NCBI RefSeq assembly: GCF_019112545.1
Contig: NW_025064895.1
Span: 550,049 to 614,048 of the forward strand
Reading direction: 5' to 3'
Length of the DNA: 64,000 nt
Source: Guyanagaster necrorhizus
Taxonomy: Eukaryota > Basidiomycota > Agaricomycetes > Agaricales > Physalacriaceae
Shown here: piece after piece, positions 23,198 through 35,844 of the stretch
Position numbering within the stretch: position 1 is the stretch's first letter
Layout: each line of letters starts with the position of its first letter
The notes under the pieces: generated by a model
Database searches by the model: none
What the model saw: only the letters and a program-made list of their open reading frames with translations
What the model was told of the DNA's origin: nothing
Program-made: the position numbers and the translations under genes

Positions 23198-26100
23198 TTA
23201 CCCTCTCCTTAAGACCATCATCCTGATGGCTAATTTAGAGATAAGTCTAGTTGTCTCAGAGCAAATAACCTGCCCTTCTTCTCATAAGATTCATAAAGAT
23301 ATTAACCATTAAGTTGGTCAATGCCTCCATTTATAAGCATATTCATAGTTTTGGATTGCATCATTGGCCTTTATATGTCATTTGTTGACTTATTGGTTTG
23401 ATTCAGATCTATAGCCTTTCTAACTGATGAGGTAGTCTACCATTGTCATTATTCCACTGCCTTTCACCTTGACTTTTCTGAGTTTATATTTTAAGACCTG
23501 ATTGATTTCATAATATTCTTTATTGTCAATGAGATCAGGCAGTGGTGGAGGTGGTTGTTCTTAGCTGGAGAATGCCAGTGCAATATAGGGTGTCAATAAT
23601 GTCTCATTAAAGATATTGTGAATTTTTCAAGTGATTGGAAGTCACAATTTGTAGGCAGAGCTGCCTACTTTTGCTAATATGGGGAACAGACTCATCTGTT
23701 TATTAGTGAGCTTTCATTTTGGTCATGGGAGATAGAGATTTGTTGTATCCAGCCAAACTTTGTTATTGACTAAATAGTTGTGGGCAGTATGACAGTGTTT
23801 GTCATACTGTTTCTCCATTGTGAATGCAGCCTTTTCAAGGGTCACCTTGGTCTCAATGTGGATCTTTGCTATAGTTGTAGCAAAGTCTGTGGATGCAGAT
23901 GCTGTAGTGTGTATGCATTTGGTCTGAGTGATATGTGGGTGTCATCTATAGTTGACAAAAAATAGAGTCTTGCCTGTGGCTGAGTGGATTCTATTATTGT
24001 GTTGGAAGGTGACAAGAGCCAACTATTCTACCCAGTCATCCTGGTGATAGTTGATGAAGAGGTGGAGATACTTCTCCACCTCCTGGTTTACCTGTTTTGT
24101 TTGACTGTCTGTCTGTGGATGATAGGCAGTCAATGCATTGTGCTTGATATTGAGGAGTCTATACAAATCATTTAGGAATTTAGAGATGAATTGTGGACCC
24201 CTGTCTGAAATGACTATTTGAGGTATACTATATTTAGCATATACCTCATCATATAAGATCTTTGCCCATCCTTCTGAGGTTAGTTCTATTAAGCAAGCAA
24301 TCAGGATAATCACTTTAGAAAATTGATTGACTATGATGATGATAGCATTATAGCTGTTACAGTCTGATAGTCTGGTGATCATGTCCACTGAAATATGGGT
24401 TCATGGTGATAATGGAATCTTGTTTGAGTAGAGTGGAGTGGCTTGAGGTTGTGTTGAAGACTTGCCTCATTGGCAAGTCTTACAAGTCTTGATGTATTGT
24501 TTGACATCCAGGCCCATTTTGGGCCACCAGTATTCTTGCAGTATCAGCTCCTTTGTTTTGGCAATCCCTGGGTGTCCAGCAGTGACATGATTATGGCATG
24601 TGATGATAATCTTGCTATGCAGTGCTTGGTCTCAGAGAATATAGATCTGCTCATTGTAGTAGATTATCCCTTCCTCTTTCCTCATGCCCCACTTGTGGTT
24701 GAGCAATGGGGCCACTTATTGGTCCCATTTGCAGGTATTCCAAGTCATGCTCTTGATACATTCATGAATCTCCTTTTCTATTGGCATGATCATTGCCTGA
24801 AAGTGTTCTGGCTTCAAGATCATGACTCCTTAGTTATTATCTCCTCCTTGGTCATAGTCTGCCCTCCTGCTAAGCAGATAAGCCTTCTTGTTAGCTGCAC
24901 CAGCTTTGTAGTGCAGCATATAGTTGTATTCTGATAATTCTATGACCCACCAAGCCTGTCAGCAGTTTAACTTTTAGAGCATCTGGAAATATCTGAGGTT
25001 CTGGTGATTGGTCCAGATTTTGAAGATCTGGACTGATCCAATAAGATAATGCTGCCATTTGGCTAGGGCAAATATTATGGCAAGCAATTCTTTATCATAG
25101 ATCTTATAGTTACATTCCATAATAGTTAGGGTCTTAGATAGGAATGCAACTGTGCATCACTGGCCATCTTGTTCTTAGGAGAGAATAGCACCTATAGCAC
25201 CTTTGCTGGAGTTGGCTTCAACACAGAACTTCCTGTCCTGTATTGGAATAGTGAGGATTATGTCTTCTGCCAGTCATCATTTGAGGTCATTAAATGCAGA
25301 TTGCTGGAATAGCCCTCAAGTCTAGGAGGTATTACCAGTCAGTTGAGTCATTAGTTGGACTACCTTGCTGTAGTCCCAAATGAACCATTAGTAGAAGTTG
25401 GTGAAGCCAAGGAAGAATTGCAGTTTCTTCTTCTTTATTGGCTCTAGCCATTCTGTTACTCCAGCTACCTTGACAGAATTCATTCAAATACTTTCTTCAC
25501 TAATGATGACCTCAAGGTACTCTGTCTCAAGTATCTCAAATTTACATTTTTTGGCCTTGAGAAATAGCTGATGCTTCCTTATAAGAGCTAACACTTGTCA
25601 TACTAGCTGTTAGTGTTCTTCCTTGGTCTTAAACATGATGAGAATATCATTCAAGTAGATTGTAACCTTTTCAGTGGTGATGAGGTCTTTGAATATATTA
25701 TTCATCATCCACTGGAAGGTTGCCAGCAAGTTGGTGAGGCCAAAGAACATGACTGTGGGTTTGAACAGCCCTCAGTTGGTGCAGAAAGCAGCCTTCCACT
25801 TATTACTCTTCTTGATGCATATGTTGTTGTAACCTCATTGAACATCCAGTTTGATGTAATACTGGGCTCTGTGGAGTTTGTCCATGAGTTCAGAGATTAG
25901 TGGAAGAGAATAACAATGCTTGATCATCATCTTGTTGAGCTTCTGGTAATCTTATACTGGTCAGAGTTTGCTGTCCTTCTTCTTGACAAAGAAAAAGGGT
26001 GAGACCATTAGAGACTTTGATGGCTGAATTTGTCTATTAAAGAGATTCTCTTTCAGAAACTGATTGAGCTCTTGTAGCTCATTGTGGCTAAGTGGATATA

Positions 26101-27225
26101 CCTTGCAATTCAGATTAGCATTAGCATTCAGAATCAGTTCGATTGCATGATCCTGAGGCTTTGAATCTGGTAACTCATTAAAACTTTTCTTGTTGAACAA
26201 GTCTCAATAGTCTTGTGCCCACTCTGGCATCATCTCCTTGAATGTTTTGCTCTCCTTTTCTGCATTGGCTTTTACAGCCAGGTCATTGGTGTGATGCATA
26301 GCCTAGATGTAGATGGCTTTTCACAGGTCCACAGTAAGGATAGTCTCACTATTCTCTATTTTCTCATCCCACTGATCTTCAGAGTCTTCATCAGATAATT
26401 CAAACAGAATCTTCTAGCATTGGCATCTAGTGAACATGATCCAATCAGTTTTTCAGTTAATTAGTGGATTGTAGTGAATCAGCCAGTTGTGACCAAGGAA
26501 TATTTTCTTGGTGCCTGGGTATATGACTGCTAAATTGATTCTTTCAGAATGATCACTGATTGTGAGCATAAGCTCAACAAACTCAGTGATTGAACTGGCT
26601 TGGTTCTTAGTGCCATCAGCATTATACATCAGAATTGAGACTATAGTGGCCTGAGTGAGGAGGTTGTGCTTAGTGATAAAAACATAATTGATTGAGCTGC
26701 CTGTGCAGCTGCTGTTGATCAGAGCAGTGACTGCATAGATGTTTTGAGACATGAGTGTCTTGATCTGAGCTTTGGCCAGGAGGTCTCAGCCTGGAGTTTT
26801 GGATCATCAGATGAACTTCTACAGTCCTTAAAGCTTGTCAAGCCATTCCAGAGCTCAACAGCATTCAGCCTTCTTCATTCTTTCAATTACTTCATTAACT
26901 ACTTCTTTGGCATGGGTCTTGTAAACCCAGTTCCTGAGTACAGCTTTCACCACTGCTTTGTCCTTCACATTCTTGATAGCTCACCAAGTCCACTCAGTGT
27001 CAAATGGCTTAAGCTAACTAGTGAGGCTCTCTGCCTCTGTTTGGCCTGTAAGCGATTGAGTTTTTTTCTTAGACAATTTCAATAGTTGAGTAGTAGTATC
27101 AGGTATATTCAAATGCATGCATAATTTAGATATATTTGGTACTACAGAGGTATAATCAGTTTGTCCAGCATCTGTCTGTGATACACCACTTAATATCTTG
27201 GCTGAGTCAGTGAAATCACTCACTG
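23198..27225 (-). pseudogene. N: pol, protease to chromodomain, minus strand
   Basis: Right to left: start in the -1 frame at the gag stop near 27224; protease at 26752-26453 with ALINSSCTGSSIN (catalytic Asp to Asn); RT about 26200-25400 with catalytic box YLND near 25650; RNase H about 25330-24800; H2C2 zinc motif about 24700-24440; integrase core at 24388-24023 with D in MDMI and DRGPQF present but the third acidic residue changed to Lys (TKQVNQ for TERVNQ); C-terminal module; chromodomain near 23500-23300 (MVDYLIS, KGYRSESNQ). The pieces examined share one reading frame, so damage is mainly by substitutions. Confidence 0.85.
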
Positions 27226-30200
27226 CTTAGCCCTATCTTTTACCTCCTCAACCTTTGTTTCTGATCTGAGGCCTTTTTTTTCCTTCTGAAACTTGGCGAT
27301 CAAGGCCCTAAGGTCCTCCCAAATACATTAATTCTTCTTTTGAGGGTAGTCTCATGCCATGTGGCCTTTCTAGCCACAATTAAAGCACTTTTCTTTCTTC
27401 TTGAGCTGATCCATGTCTATTGACTTACCCATTTCAGTGAATGTCATGCCCATATCAGTTTTCTTCTCACCATAGGAGGAAGTTGGGGCTGAGCTGCCAG
27501 GCTTAATGGATATGATTGAGTTAGGAGAGATGGACTTCACACTCTGTCCCTGATACTTCTGTCCTCCAGTAGACAGAGTTATTTGTTTCACCTTCTGCCA
27601 CTGTTGTTCTCTGTATATGATAATGATGCATTTCTTTCATGCATCATATCTCTTTGGAATGTTCTGTCTGAGATCCAAGATTATCTTTAGATAGGAAAGT
27701 GGTGCTTCTATCTTTATATACTTGACTATGCAGCCCATGTCTACAATATCATCTCTGACTCCAGCAAGTTTGCTGAGTTGCTTTAACTTATCAAAGTATT
27801 CAGTAGCTGGTTTATTGGCTATTTTGTACTCCTTCATCTTTTGTTTATGCATCTCCTGTATGGCTGGATCTGTGAACTTGTCAATAATCATCTGCTTGAG
27901 CACTAGCTATGAGAGTATTCAATGGTGCTGTCATGTCATTGACTAGAATGTGGGGGCTAGAAGCACTCACTATATTTTTGCCTTGTTCTTCATATGGATC
28001 ATGGCAAATATCACCTTGTACATGTCGAGGAGAAAGTATGAGGTGAATACTTGAAAATATTGATCACAGTCAGTGAAGAACCAGTTGATGTCTTTGGATG
28101 CTTATCTAAAGAAGTGAGGTTCACATATAAGGACTAGCTTGCAGTTGAGGATGGTGGCATCAGCTATGAGCACTGTCATTGGGTTCAGGATCCTGCCAAA
28201 CAGTGGGACATTTCAAGATGTCAGAGGTCCTGAAAAGGAATAGAGAGAGCCATCATCAGCAATAAAACTTCTTGGTGGTAGTGCTTTCTTGCACACTATG
28301 TACCTGTTCTGGATAGTGAACCCAAGTTCTATAGTCTCAAAGTCATTGGCCTCAGATGGAGGTGCTTCTAGAGCCTTTCCACTCTCACTCTCTTTAGCTT
28401 CATCTGATGATGGCTGACCAGCAAAGGGTCAGCCTATGGGTTGGGCCTATGGGTTCTGATACAGGTCCCTCAGCCTGAGTCAGCTCTGTGGGAGCCAAGA
28501 TGCCATGCTGCAGACAGCTGAGGTGGCAAATATGTATCATAATGAGGTGGTCCAGATTGAAGATGCCATATAGACAGCCCAGCTTAGTGCCATACTCAGC
28601 ATCCACAGTATAGATTTTATATTGAACCTTGACTTGTATGCTGGTAGCAGTGCTAGTTGATATCCTAAATATTTTTCATTATAAATAAAAATGGTCTGCT
28701 TGGTGGCCACATATTGAATAATATCCATATGCTCAATTCAGTCAGTGGTGGTATACCTTAGTCTCATAAGCAACACCAATCAGATGTCATCATTCCATAG
28801 CATGGCTGCTCTCTCCTGGTACAGCTGTAAGAACTCTCCTTAATGCTTCTCCTATGCCCTCCTTGCTAATTCTTCTTCTGTTAGATGCTTCATAAATATG
28901 CTCTCCCACTCAGAGAGGGGATCCTCTTTCTCATTATCTCTCTGGTTCTTGTCCTCCTCAACAAGAGAACTGTTGTCAAGCAGGTCATAGGTGTCTGAGT
29001 TGACCTGGCTGCTGCTGCTGGATGCTAGATCCAGTATCATCAGGTCTGGAGTGAGGAGAAAGCTGTCATCTTCATTGTTGCTTCTTGAGGCTCTTGTTTC
29101 TTGCTACTTCTGCCACTACTGCTCTGCAATATCAGTGGAAGTTTCTGTAGAATCAGGATCAGAGAAAGAGGGACATGATGCACTCATCCAGAATCCACTT
29201 GAGGTCTCTGGTAGAGTTGATATGTTTCTCATTGCCCCTGAGGTCTCCACCATAACTAGGTAAGTCTCTGTCCCAGTCTGAAATATTGTTGGTGTCAGCA
29301 ATTGAATTAGTCTCATAGGATAATGAGCAGTCATCATCAAAGTTGAGTGATGCCCTTCAGTGGATATCATCTGCATGGATGATGCTCTCAGTGAGTACTG
29401 TCTATGAATCTGGCTCAAAGATAGTGAGAGTACTAGGTTCCCAGAACAGAGTGTCAGGAATGCTATTGATGGTGGTGGCAATAAGAGTGTTAGTTTCAGA
29501 GCTCTTGAAGCCCCTTCTCCAGTCTGCTGCATCTCATATTTGAAGGTAGCATCAGAAGAGTATGTCCTTTCAGACTACTTCATAGTCAATACATATCTGC
29601 TCCTTGAGATACTTGATGAGAGCATCAGGGTGCTGTGCCTCATCCTCAGAAAGGAGGACCAGATCAATAGTGTCAGTTGGTTGTACTGGGCTTGATGGGC
29701 CTAGTATGCTTCTTGCTCTACAAGCCTTGCAGTGTTTCTGACACTGCTCCATTTGCTCAACCTCAAAGATGGTGCTTCTCCAGTACCACTGCTCATCACT
29801 ATTGTCAGCAAAATAAATGTCATCAGCCCTGACAATGCCAGTTTTATTCCTCTCACTGTCAGTGCTCTGGTTTCCAACATATAATTCAGCAGAAATACTT
29901 TTCCCACTTCTGGTAGATATTGCATATAGGGATCTATGATTGCTGTTAGATGGGGAACTTCTATTCTCTTGAGCCACTCCAGTGGCATCAAAAGAGTCTC
30001 TGGCATGGTGTTCAATGCTGGGCTCAGAGGGTGCAGTTAAGAGAGTGACCCTTATTGTATGGATGCTGCTGAAGATGTCTAGATGCTCAATGCACAGAAT
30101 GGGTGTGTCTGGTCATGGTCTTCAAAACCCTGTAGCCTAAGGGTTGCTATCATTTCTGATGACTGCCATTAGGAGTCAGAATGGGTATCGATGCTCTTCT

Positions 30201-30511
30201 TCTTCCTGAGGATACTGTAGAGATATGTTCTCAGAGTCAGTTTCAGATATGGTTTCTTCTATAGGCTGGAAGGACTGTCTGACAGAGAGAGGGATGTTAT
30301 GGAGAGAGAGGTCAGAGGTGATATTTTATAGAATATGTTGTATATGCTGAAATTCTTGATAGTGATGGATGGCCTAGATAGTGATTGATTGATGTCTACA
30401 GCACAGCTGTATAATCACTAATAATTCTAACAATGTTTTGATGATGGAAGCAAGGAGTTTGAAGAACTCATGAGTGAAGTTTGGGTTTGATAGATTGATT
30501 GAGAGGGGCAT
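27224..30511 (-). pseudogene. N: ORF A and gag, minus strand
   Basis: ORF A starts at ATG 30511 (MPLSINLSNPNF) and soon enters the hydrophobic stretch FFKLLASIIKTLLELLVII, followed by Ser/Pro-rich and acidic sequence (EETISETDSENISLQY) and a longer open part at 29977-29570. Gag follows in the +1 frame: acidic segment at 29040-28852, capsid-like domain near 28200-27640 (FTDPAIQEMHKQKMKEYKI, TEYFDKLKQLSKL), and zinc knuckle near 27390, then the TGA stop directly before pol. Stops break all parts. Confidence 0.78.
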
Positions 30512-30553
30512 TTGGTTTCTCAGCATAATTGAGCTTGAGAAAGAGAAGCTAAA

Positions 30554-30566
30554 AGCTTCAAGCTAA
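30554..30566 (-). promoter_or_regulatory. Self-priming primer-binding site, copy N
   Basis: AGCTTCAAGCTAA on the plus strand, that is TTAGCTTGAAGCT on the element's strand, one base from the LTR edge. N's own LTR carries TTAGCTCAAAGCT near 30722-30734 on the plus strand, complementary but for one transition each at the former TCGA. Confidence 0.65.
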
Positions 30567-30567
30567 T

Positions 30568-31038
30568 TGTTAAGTCTAAATAACATATGACTGAAATACA
30601 TGATAAACTGATACTGCTTCACATTCAGGCAGTTATGTCAGAGTCTATTATATGTGTTTATTTGTCTGTATATTGCAAGGTCTTTGCAGTTAGCTCAAGA
30701 TAAGATAGTGAAGAATAAACTTTAGCTCAAAGCTGGAGATACTACAGCAAGAGCTATGCTACTTATATACTAGTTGTTGTCTGTCTAAAGATATAACTAC
30801 TTAATTGTGCATTCTGATATTATAGAGCATTTTGTCCAGTGTCATTAAGCTACCTACAAAAGGGTATTGTCTGTTGTCAAGCAGTTACTATCATGTTGAA
30901 GGACAATAACCAACTGAGCATATTGTGATGACTAAGCTCTAGTCCCACAGTCCTAAACACTGGTTTAGGCACTCTGACTAAGTGAAGATAGGGGTCAATC
31001 CCTTGAATAAAAGATAAAAATGAGGAAAAATTATAATA
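30568..31038 (-). repeat. N 5' LTR
   Basis: 471 bases from TGTTAAGTCTAAATAAC to AAAAATTATAATA, reversed relative to the window. It differs from N's 3' LTR mainly by transitions plus a few bases of length. Confidence 0.88.
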
Positions 31039-31043
31039 CATCT

Positions 31044-32452
31044 CTTAATCATGAGCAAAGAATAATAAAAGAAGAAGGACTGATCTACTATAATAAGTGA
31101 ATTTATATTCCACAGAACAAAAGACTTCATAGAAAAATTATCACCATGTGTCATAACCACACTACAGTGAAACACCCAGGGATTGCCAAAACCAAGAAGC
31201 TGATATTATAGAAGTATTGGTGGCTAAAAATGAGCTAAGATATTGAATGATATGTTAAGGAATATGAAACTTGCCAATATGGTAAAACCTTCATGCAACT
31301 ATGAGCTGCCTCTCTACATCCAAATGAAGTTTCACAAACACCATGGACCCATATCTCTGTTGATATGATCATAGGACTATCTGAATGCAATAGCTATAAT
31401 ACAATTTTAGTGATCATCAATTGCTCCTTTAAAGCAATTATTCTGATTGCATGCTTGATGGAGTTATCATCTGAAGGATGGGCCAAAATTCTCCATGATG
31501 AGATCTATGCAAAATACAGAATGCCTCAGATAGTGATTTCTGGTCATAGTCTGCAGTTCATCTTAAAATTTCTGGATAACCTCTATCATCTCCTAAATAT
31601 TCAGCATAATGCCTCCATAGCTTACCATCTACAAACAGATGGCCAGATGAAATGGGTCAACCAAGAGATTGAAAAATACCTTTGACTATTTATCAATCAC
31701 CATCAAGATGACTGGATAGAATGGCTTGCTCTTGCAGCATTTCAACACAACAACTATGTTTATTTCACTATCAGCAAGACTCCCTTCTTTATAAATTATG
31801 GTTAACACTCAAATATCTCTCATACTAAATGCATGCATACAACCACTCCTGCCTTCTCTGAATTCACCACAACTATAAACAAAATTCATAATGAGACATA
31901 TATCACTCTTGAAAAAGTAGTGATCACTATGAAAAAACACTACAACAAACATTGCTCCTCTACTCATACCTATAATATTAACAACAAAGTGTGGCTAGAT
32001 ATTACAAACTTCCACCTCCTCCATCTGAAATAAAAGCTTGCAGACAAATGAACTGGCTCTTTCACTATTACAGTGAAAGTTAGTGCCTCTGCCTACAAGT
32101 TATGCCTTTCAGTTAACTGAAAGATATATAATATCTTTAACAAATCACTCTTTACCCCTTTTATCACATCCACCTTCTCTAATCAAGAATGACCCCCACC
32201 TCCTCTGCTGGAACTCATTAATAATGACAAATACTATAAAATTGATCAGATCTTAAACCATAAATTATAAAAAGTCAAAGCAAAAGATAGTGGAACAACA
32301 ACAATAATGAATTACCTGGTTAGCTGAAAGGATTATAGCCCTGAATCTATCAGTGGGTCAATAAAAAATAAATGAATGCTGATAAAACAATACATGAATA
32401 TAAATTATCTCTGAATTAAGCCATTAGGATGATGATCTTAAGAAAGAGGTAA
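31044..32452 (+). pseudogene. P: integrase and chromodomain (rejoined part)
   Basis: After copy N the P polyprotein resumes: H2C2 zinc motif (CHNHTTVKHPGIAKTKKL near 31150), core with the first Asp in SVDMIIGL, the second changed to Gly (ISGHSLQF) and the third acidic residue changed to Lys, C-terminal module near 31830-32100, and chromodomain near 32220-32420 (MNYLVS). The 3' LTR follows after the purine tract AAGAAAGAGG. Confidence 0.85.
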
Positions 32453-33362
32453 TATCATGATTTTTCCATTTTTTTCTCATATTTAACCTCTATTTATGCT
32501 TAGTCAAGGCACTTAGATCAGCACTCAGAACCATGGGAGAGGCTTAGTCAGCACAACAAGCCAATCCATCATTGTCCTCTGATATAGTGACTAGCCCTTG
32601 ACTGTTAGGCTCAAGCACTATGTGACTAAATACATGTGATAAACAGGCATCCCTTCGCACTTTGAGAGATCACCTGAGTTCACTTATTGCATATCCAGAT
32701 CAATGTGGCTCAAGATCTGATGTAGACTCGAGATAGAATAGTGAATATAAACTTTAGCTTGAAGCTGAGTTATACCAGTGAGAGCTATGAGTCTTAAATA
32801 CTATACAGATGATGCTAATAATACTGCTACTAATTGTGTCTGTCTGTGTCTATAGTGCCTGTTGTCCTTGAGCATCATTACCACATATAAAAGGTTGCTT
32901 GTGCATCATCGAGCGTTGTTGTATATGTTGAATGATGAGCAGGCTAGTTGTGATGACTAAGCCTTCCCACATTCTCATGCCTTCTGACTAAGCATAAATA
33001 GGAGTAAAAGAAAAGGAAAAAGGGAAAAATCGTAACATTGACAGTACACAATTGATCTTTTATAGACAGTAGTGATGTCTAAGGACAATGGGCACAACAA
33101 CTTGGAAATGTACAATAAGTAGTCTTATATTTAGTCTGACAGTGTAAAGTATATAAGAAAGCTTACTCTCACTGGTTAAATCTCAGCTTCAAGCTAAAGT
33201 TTATTCATCTACTATTCTATCTCAAGCCTAACTCAATGGCCTTGAGATATAAAACTATATGAACACATACAGTAAACTCAGACATGACTGTATGAAGGCA
33301 ATACAGCATCTGTTTATCATATGTTTAGATCACATATTGCTTAGACTTAACACTCTTGATCC
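32453..33362 (+). repeat. P 3' LTR, interrupted by a solo LTR
   Basis: The LTR starts TATCATGATTTTTCC and ends TTAGACTTAACA at 33362. Without the inserted 435 bases and one target copy it is 470 bases long. TATATAAG lies near 33149 and the self-priming segment AGCTTCAAGCTAA near 33185. Confidence 0.88.
32603..33037 (-). mobile_element. Solo gypsy LTR inside P's 3' LTR (TSD TTGAC)
   Basis: 435 bases in reverse orientation, TGTTAGGCTCAAGC to AAAATCGTAACA, with perfect TTGAC copies at 32598-32602 and 33038-33042. It keeps a few CpG sites, so it is probably younger than its host. Confidence 0.92.
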
Positions 33363-33367
33363 ACTTG

Positions 33368-35318
33368 TAGATCTCTTTTTCTATCAGTATTATCATTGCT
33401 CAAAAGTGTTCAGACTTTAATAACACCACACCACTATTGTCATCCTCTCCTTGATCATGATCAGCCTGTCAGCTGAGTAGGTCTGCCTTCTTATTTGCTG
33501 CTCCAGCCTTATGATGTAAGGTGTAGATGTATTCAGAAAGCTTTATTACCCATTATGCTTGTTGTCAGTTGAGTTTCTGAGGAAGTTGAAAGTAATAGAG
33601 ATTCTGATGATTGGTCTAGATTTCAAAGGTTTGGATTACTCCAATTAAGTAGTGTCTTCATTCTGCTAGAGTGAGCATAATAGCAAGTAGTTCCTTGTCA
33701 TAAATTTCATAGTTGCATTCAGTGACCATGAGATGAGAGCCTTAGAAAGGAAGGCCACAGATCACTATTTCTCATCTTGTTTTTGAGAAAGTATAGCCTC
33801 AATTGCTCTCTCACTAGAGTCAGCCTCCACTCTGAATCTTTTCTCCTGCATTGGTATAGTAAGAATGATGTCCTCAGCAAGTTGCTATTTAAGATCATTA
33901 AATGCCATCTGTTGTGATTGTCTCCAGTTCCAGAGGGTGTTGTCAGTGAGCTGCATCATAGGACAGACAATCTTGCTATAATCCTGTATGAATCAGCAGT
34001 AGAAGTTCATGAATCTCAAGAAGGATTGTAGTTTCTTTTTTTTTGTTGATATTGGCCACTTCATCACTTCAGCTACTTTGATCAGATCTATTTGTATGCT
34101 TTCTTCACTGATGATCATTCTCAGGTACTCAATTTCTAGAACCTCAAATTTGCATTTCTCTGCTTTGAAGAAAAGTTTATGTTTTCTCATGAGTGCAAGT
34201 ATCTGTCAAACAAGTTGTTGATGTTCTTTATGATTCTTAGATATGATAAGAATATCCTCTAAGTAGATTGTGATCTTTTCAGTAGCAATGAGATTCTTGA
34301 AGATATCATTCATCATCTATTGGAAGGTCACCAGTGAGTTTGTGAGCCCAAAGAACATTACTGTAAGTTCAAACAGCTCTTAGTTTGTCTAGAATGCTGC
34401 CTTCTATTTATCCCCCTCCTTGATCCTTACATTTTTGTATCCCCATCTGACATTCAGTTTAGTGTAGTATTTTGCTCCACATAGTTTGTCCATGAGTTCA
34501 GAGATAAGCAGAAGAAGGTAGCAATTCTTAATCATTATTTTGTTTAGCTTCTGATAGTCTTGTACTGGTCAGAGTTTGCTATCTTTTTTCTTAACAAAGA
34601 AGAATAGGGAGGCCATAGAGGATTTAGAAGGTCTAATCTATCCACTGGAAAGATTCTCATCTAGAAACTTGTCTAGTTCCTATTGTTTAAGATTACTGAG
34701 GGGATATATTTTGCAGTCCAGATTGGCATTGGCATTAGAGATCAGTTTGATCATGTGATCTCACAGTTTCAGCTCTGGTAGTTCATCAAAACTTTTCTTA
34801 GTAAATAGATCTTGATAGTCTCTAGCCTGTTCTGAGACTATCTCCTTGAAGATCTTCTCCTTCTTTTCCATATTGGCCTTTGCAGCCAAGTCATTGGCAT
34901 GGTAGATTGCATGAATGTGCAATGCCTGTTGTAAGTCCACAGTGAGAATAGTTTCACTGTCTTTCATCTCCTCATCTCACCAGTCCTCCAGATTCTCATC
35001 TGATAACTTAAAGAGAATTTTTTAGCATTAGCATTGTGTGAATATGATCCAACCAGTCTTCTAATTGATGAGTGGGTTGTGATATATTAGCTAATCATGA
35101 TCTAGAAATATCTCTTTCATTCCTAGTTTAGTTACAGCTAGGTCAATTTGTTCTGAGTGATCACTAATAGTTAATCATAGCTCAATAAACTCAGTGATTG
35201 AGCCAGCCTGGTTCTTGGTGCCATCTGTGTTATAAACTGATATGAGGGCAGCTGTTACTCTAGTAGGGAGTTTGTGCTTATTGACAAAAGCTCAGTTAAT
35301 AGAACTCTCTATACAGCC
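33368..35318 (-). pseudogene. M1 piece: protease end, RT and RNase H
   Basis: Minus strand, right to left: protease C-terminal part from 35318 (CIXSSIN joined across O to the DSG part at 51628), RT linker with FDELPELKL near 34765, RT with a box reading YLEDILI near 34250 (first Asp of YLDD to Glu), palm end near 34000, RNase H near 33850-33560, and the linker to 33368. Stops throughout. The ends abut the TSDs of P (CTCTT) and O (CAGCC). Confidence 0.85.
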
Positions 35319-35788
35319 TGTTATGATTTTCTATCTTTTTTCCTTTCTTTTCAACCTCTATTTATGCTTAGTCAGGACACCAGAACAGATGCTTAGGATC
35401 ATGAGACAAAAGGCTGAGTCATCACAACTGACCAAGTCTGTCATTGTCTCTCAATGCAACAGTATTGCCTGACAATGCAATCAGCCTTTTATGTATGGTA
35501 ACAATGCTCCAGGACAATGAGCACAAAAGACAGAGAGATACATAATAAGCATGTAGTATTATTAGCAAGACCTTGTACAGTATTTAAAGAGCTCACTCTC
35601 ACTGGTAAATCCTCAGCTTCAAGCTAAAGTTTATATATCCTCATTCTACTCTTGCACTAATCACACAATGCCTTGAAGCACAAGGAATCAAGAAACAACA
35701 CATTAAGTGAACTCTAACAGAAGGCTCAAACACAAAGCCACATTAGTTTATCACATGTTAGTTGATCATATGCAGCTTGAGCCTAACA
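35319..35788 (+). repeat. O 5' LTR
   Basis: 470 bases, TGTTATGATTTTC to TTGAGCCTAACA. TATTTAAAG at 35581-35589, self-priming segment AGCTTCAAGCTAA at 35615-35627, 34 bases after the TATA start. Confidence 0.92.
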
Positions 35789-35789
35789 A

Positions 35790-35802
35790 TTAGCTCGAAG
35801 CT
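35790..35802 (+). promoter_or_regulatory. Self-priming primer-binding site, copy O
   Basis: TTAGCTCGAAGCT starts two bases after the LTR. It is complementary at 12 of 13 positions to AGCTTCAAGCTAA in O's LTR; the single mismatch is the CpG of TCGA, kept here and decayed in the LTR. Confidence 0.7.
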
Positions 35803-35844
35803 GTCACTTTCTCTTTCTCAAGCCCAATTGTGCTGAGAAACTGA

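Larger units (their letters stand above)
22735..31038 (-). mobile_element. Gypsy copy N inserted in P (TSD CATCC/CATCT)
   Basis: A full-length minus-strand element of 8304 bases: 3' LTR 22735-23197, pol, gag, ORF A, primer site, 5' LTR 30568-31038. Target copies are CATCC (22730-22734) and CATCT (31039-31043), differing by one C to T change. Removing N and one target copy joins P's RNase H to its integrase. Frames of ORF A, gag and pol keep the family's +1 and -1 relations although stops interrupt them. Confidence 0.92.
17540..33362 (+). mobile_element. Gypsy copy P inserted in M1 (TSD CTCTT)
   Basis: Plus-strand element with a truncated 5' LTR (17540-17602), gag, protease, RT and RNase H to 22734, then copy N inserted, integrase and chromodomain 31044-32452, and a 3' LTR 32453-33362 that carries a solo LTR. 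Flanking copies of CTCTT lie at 17535-17539 and 33363-33367, and the M1 frame rejoins across them, matching copy N near 24755. RT keeps YLDD. Confidence 0.9.
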
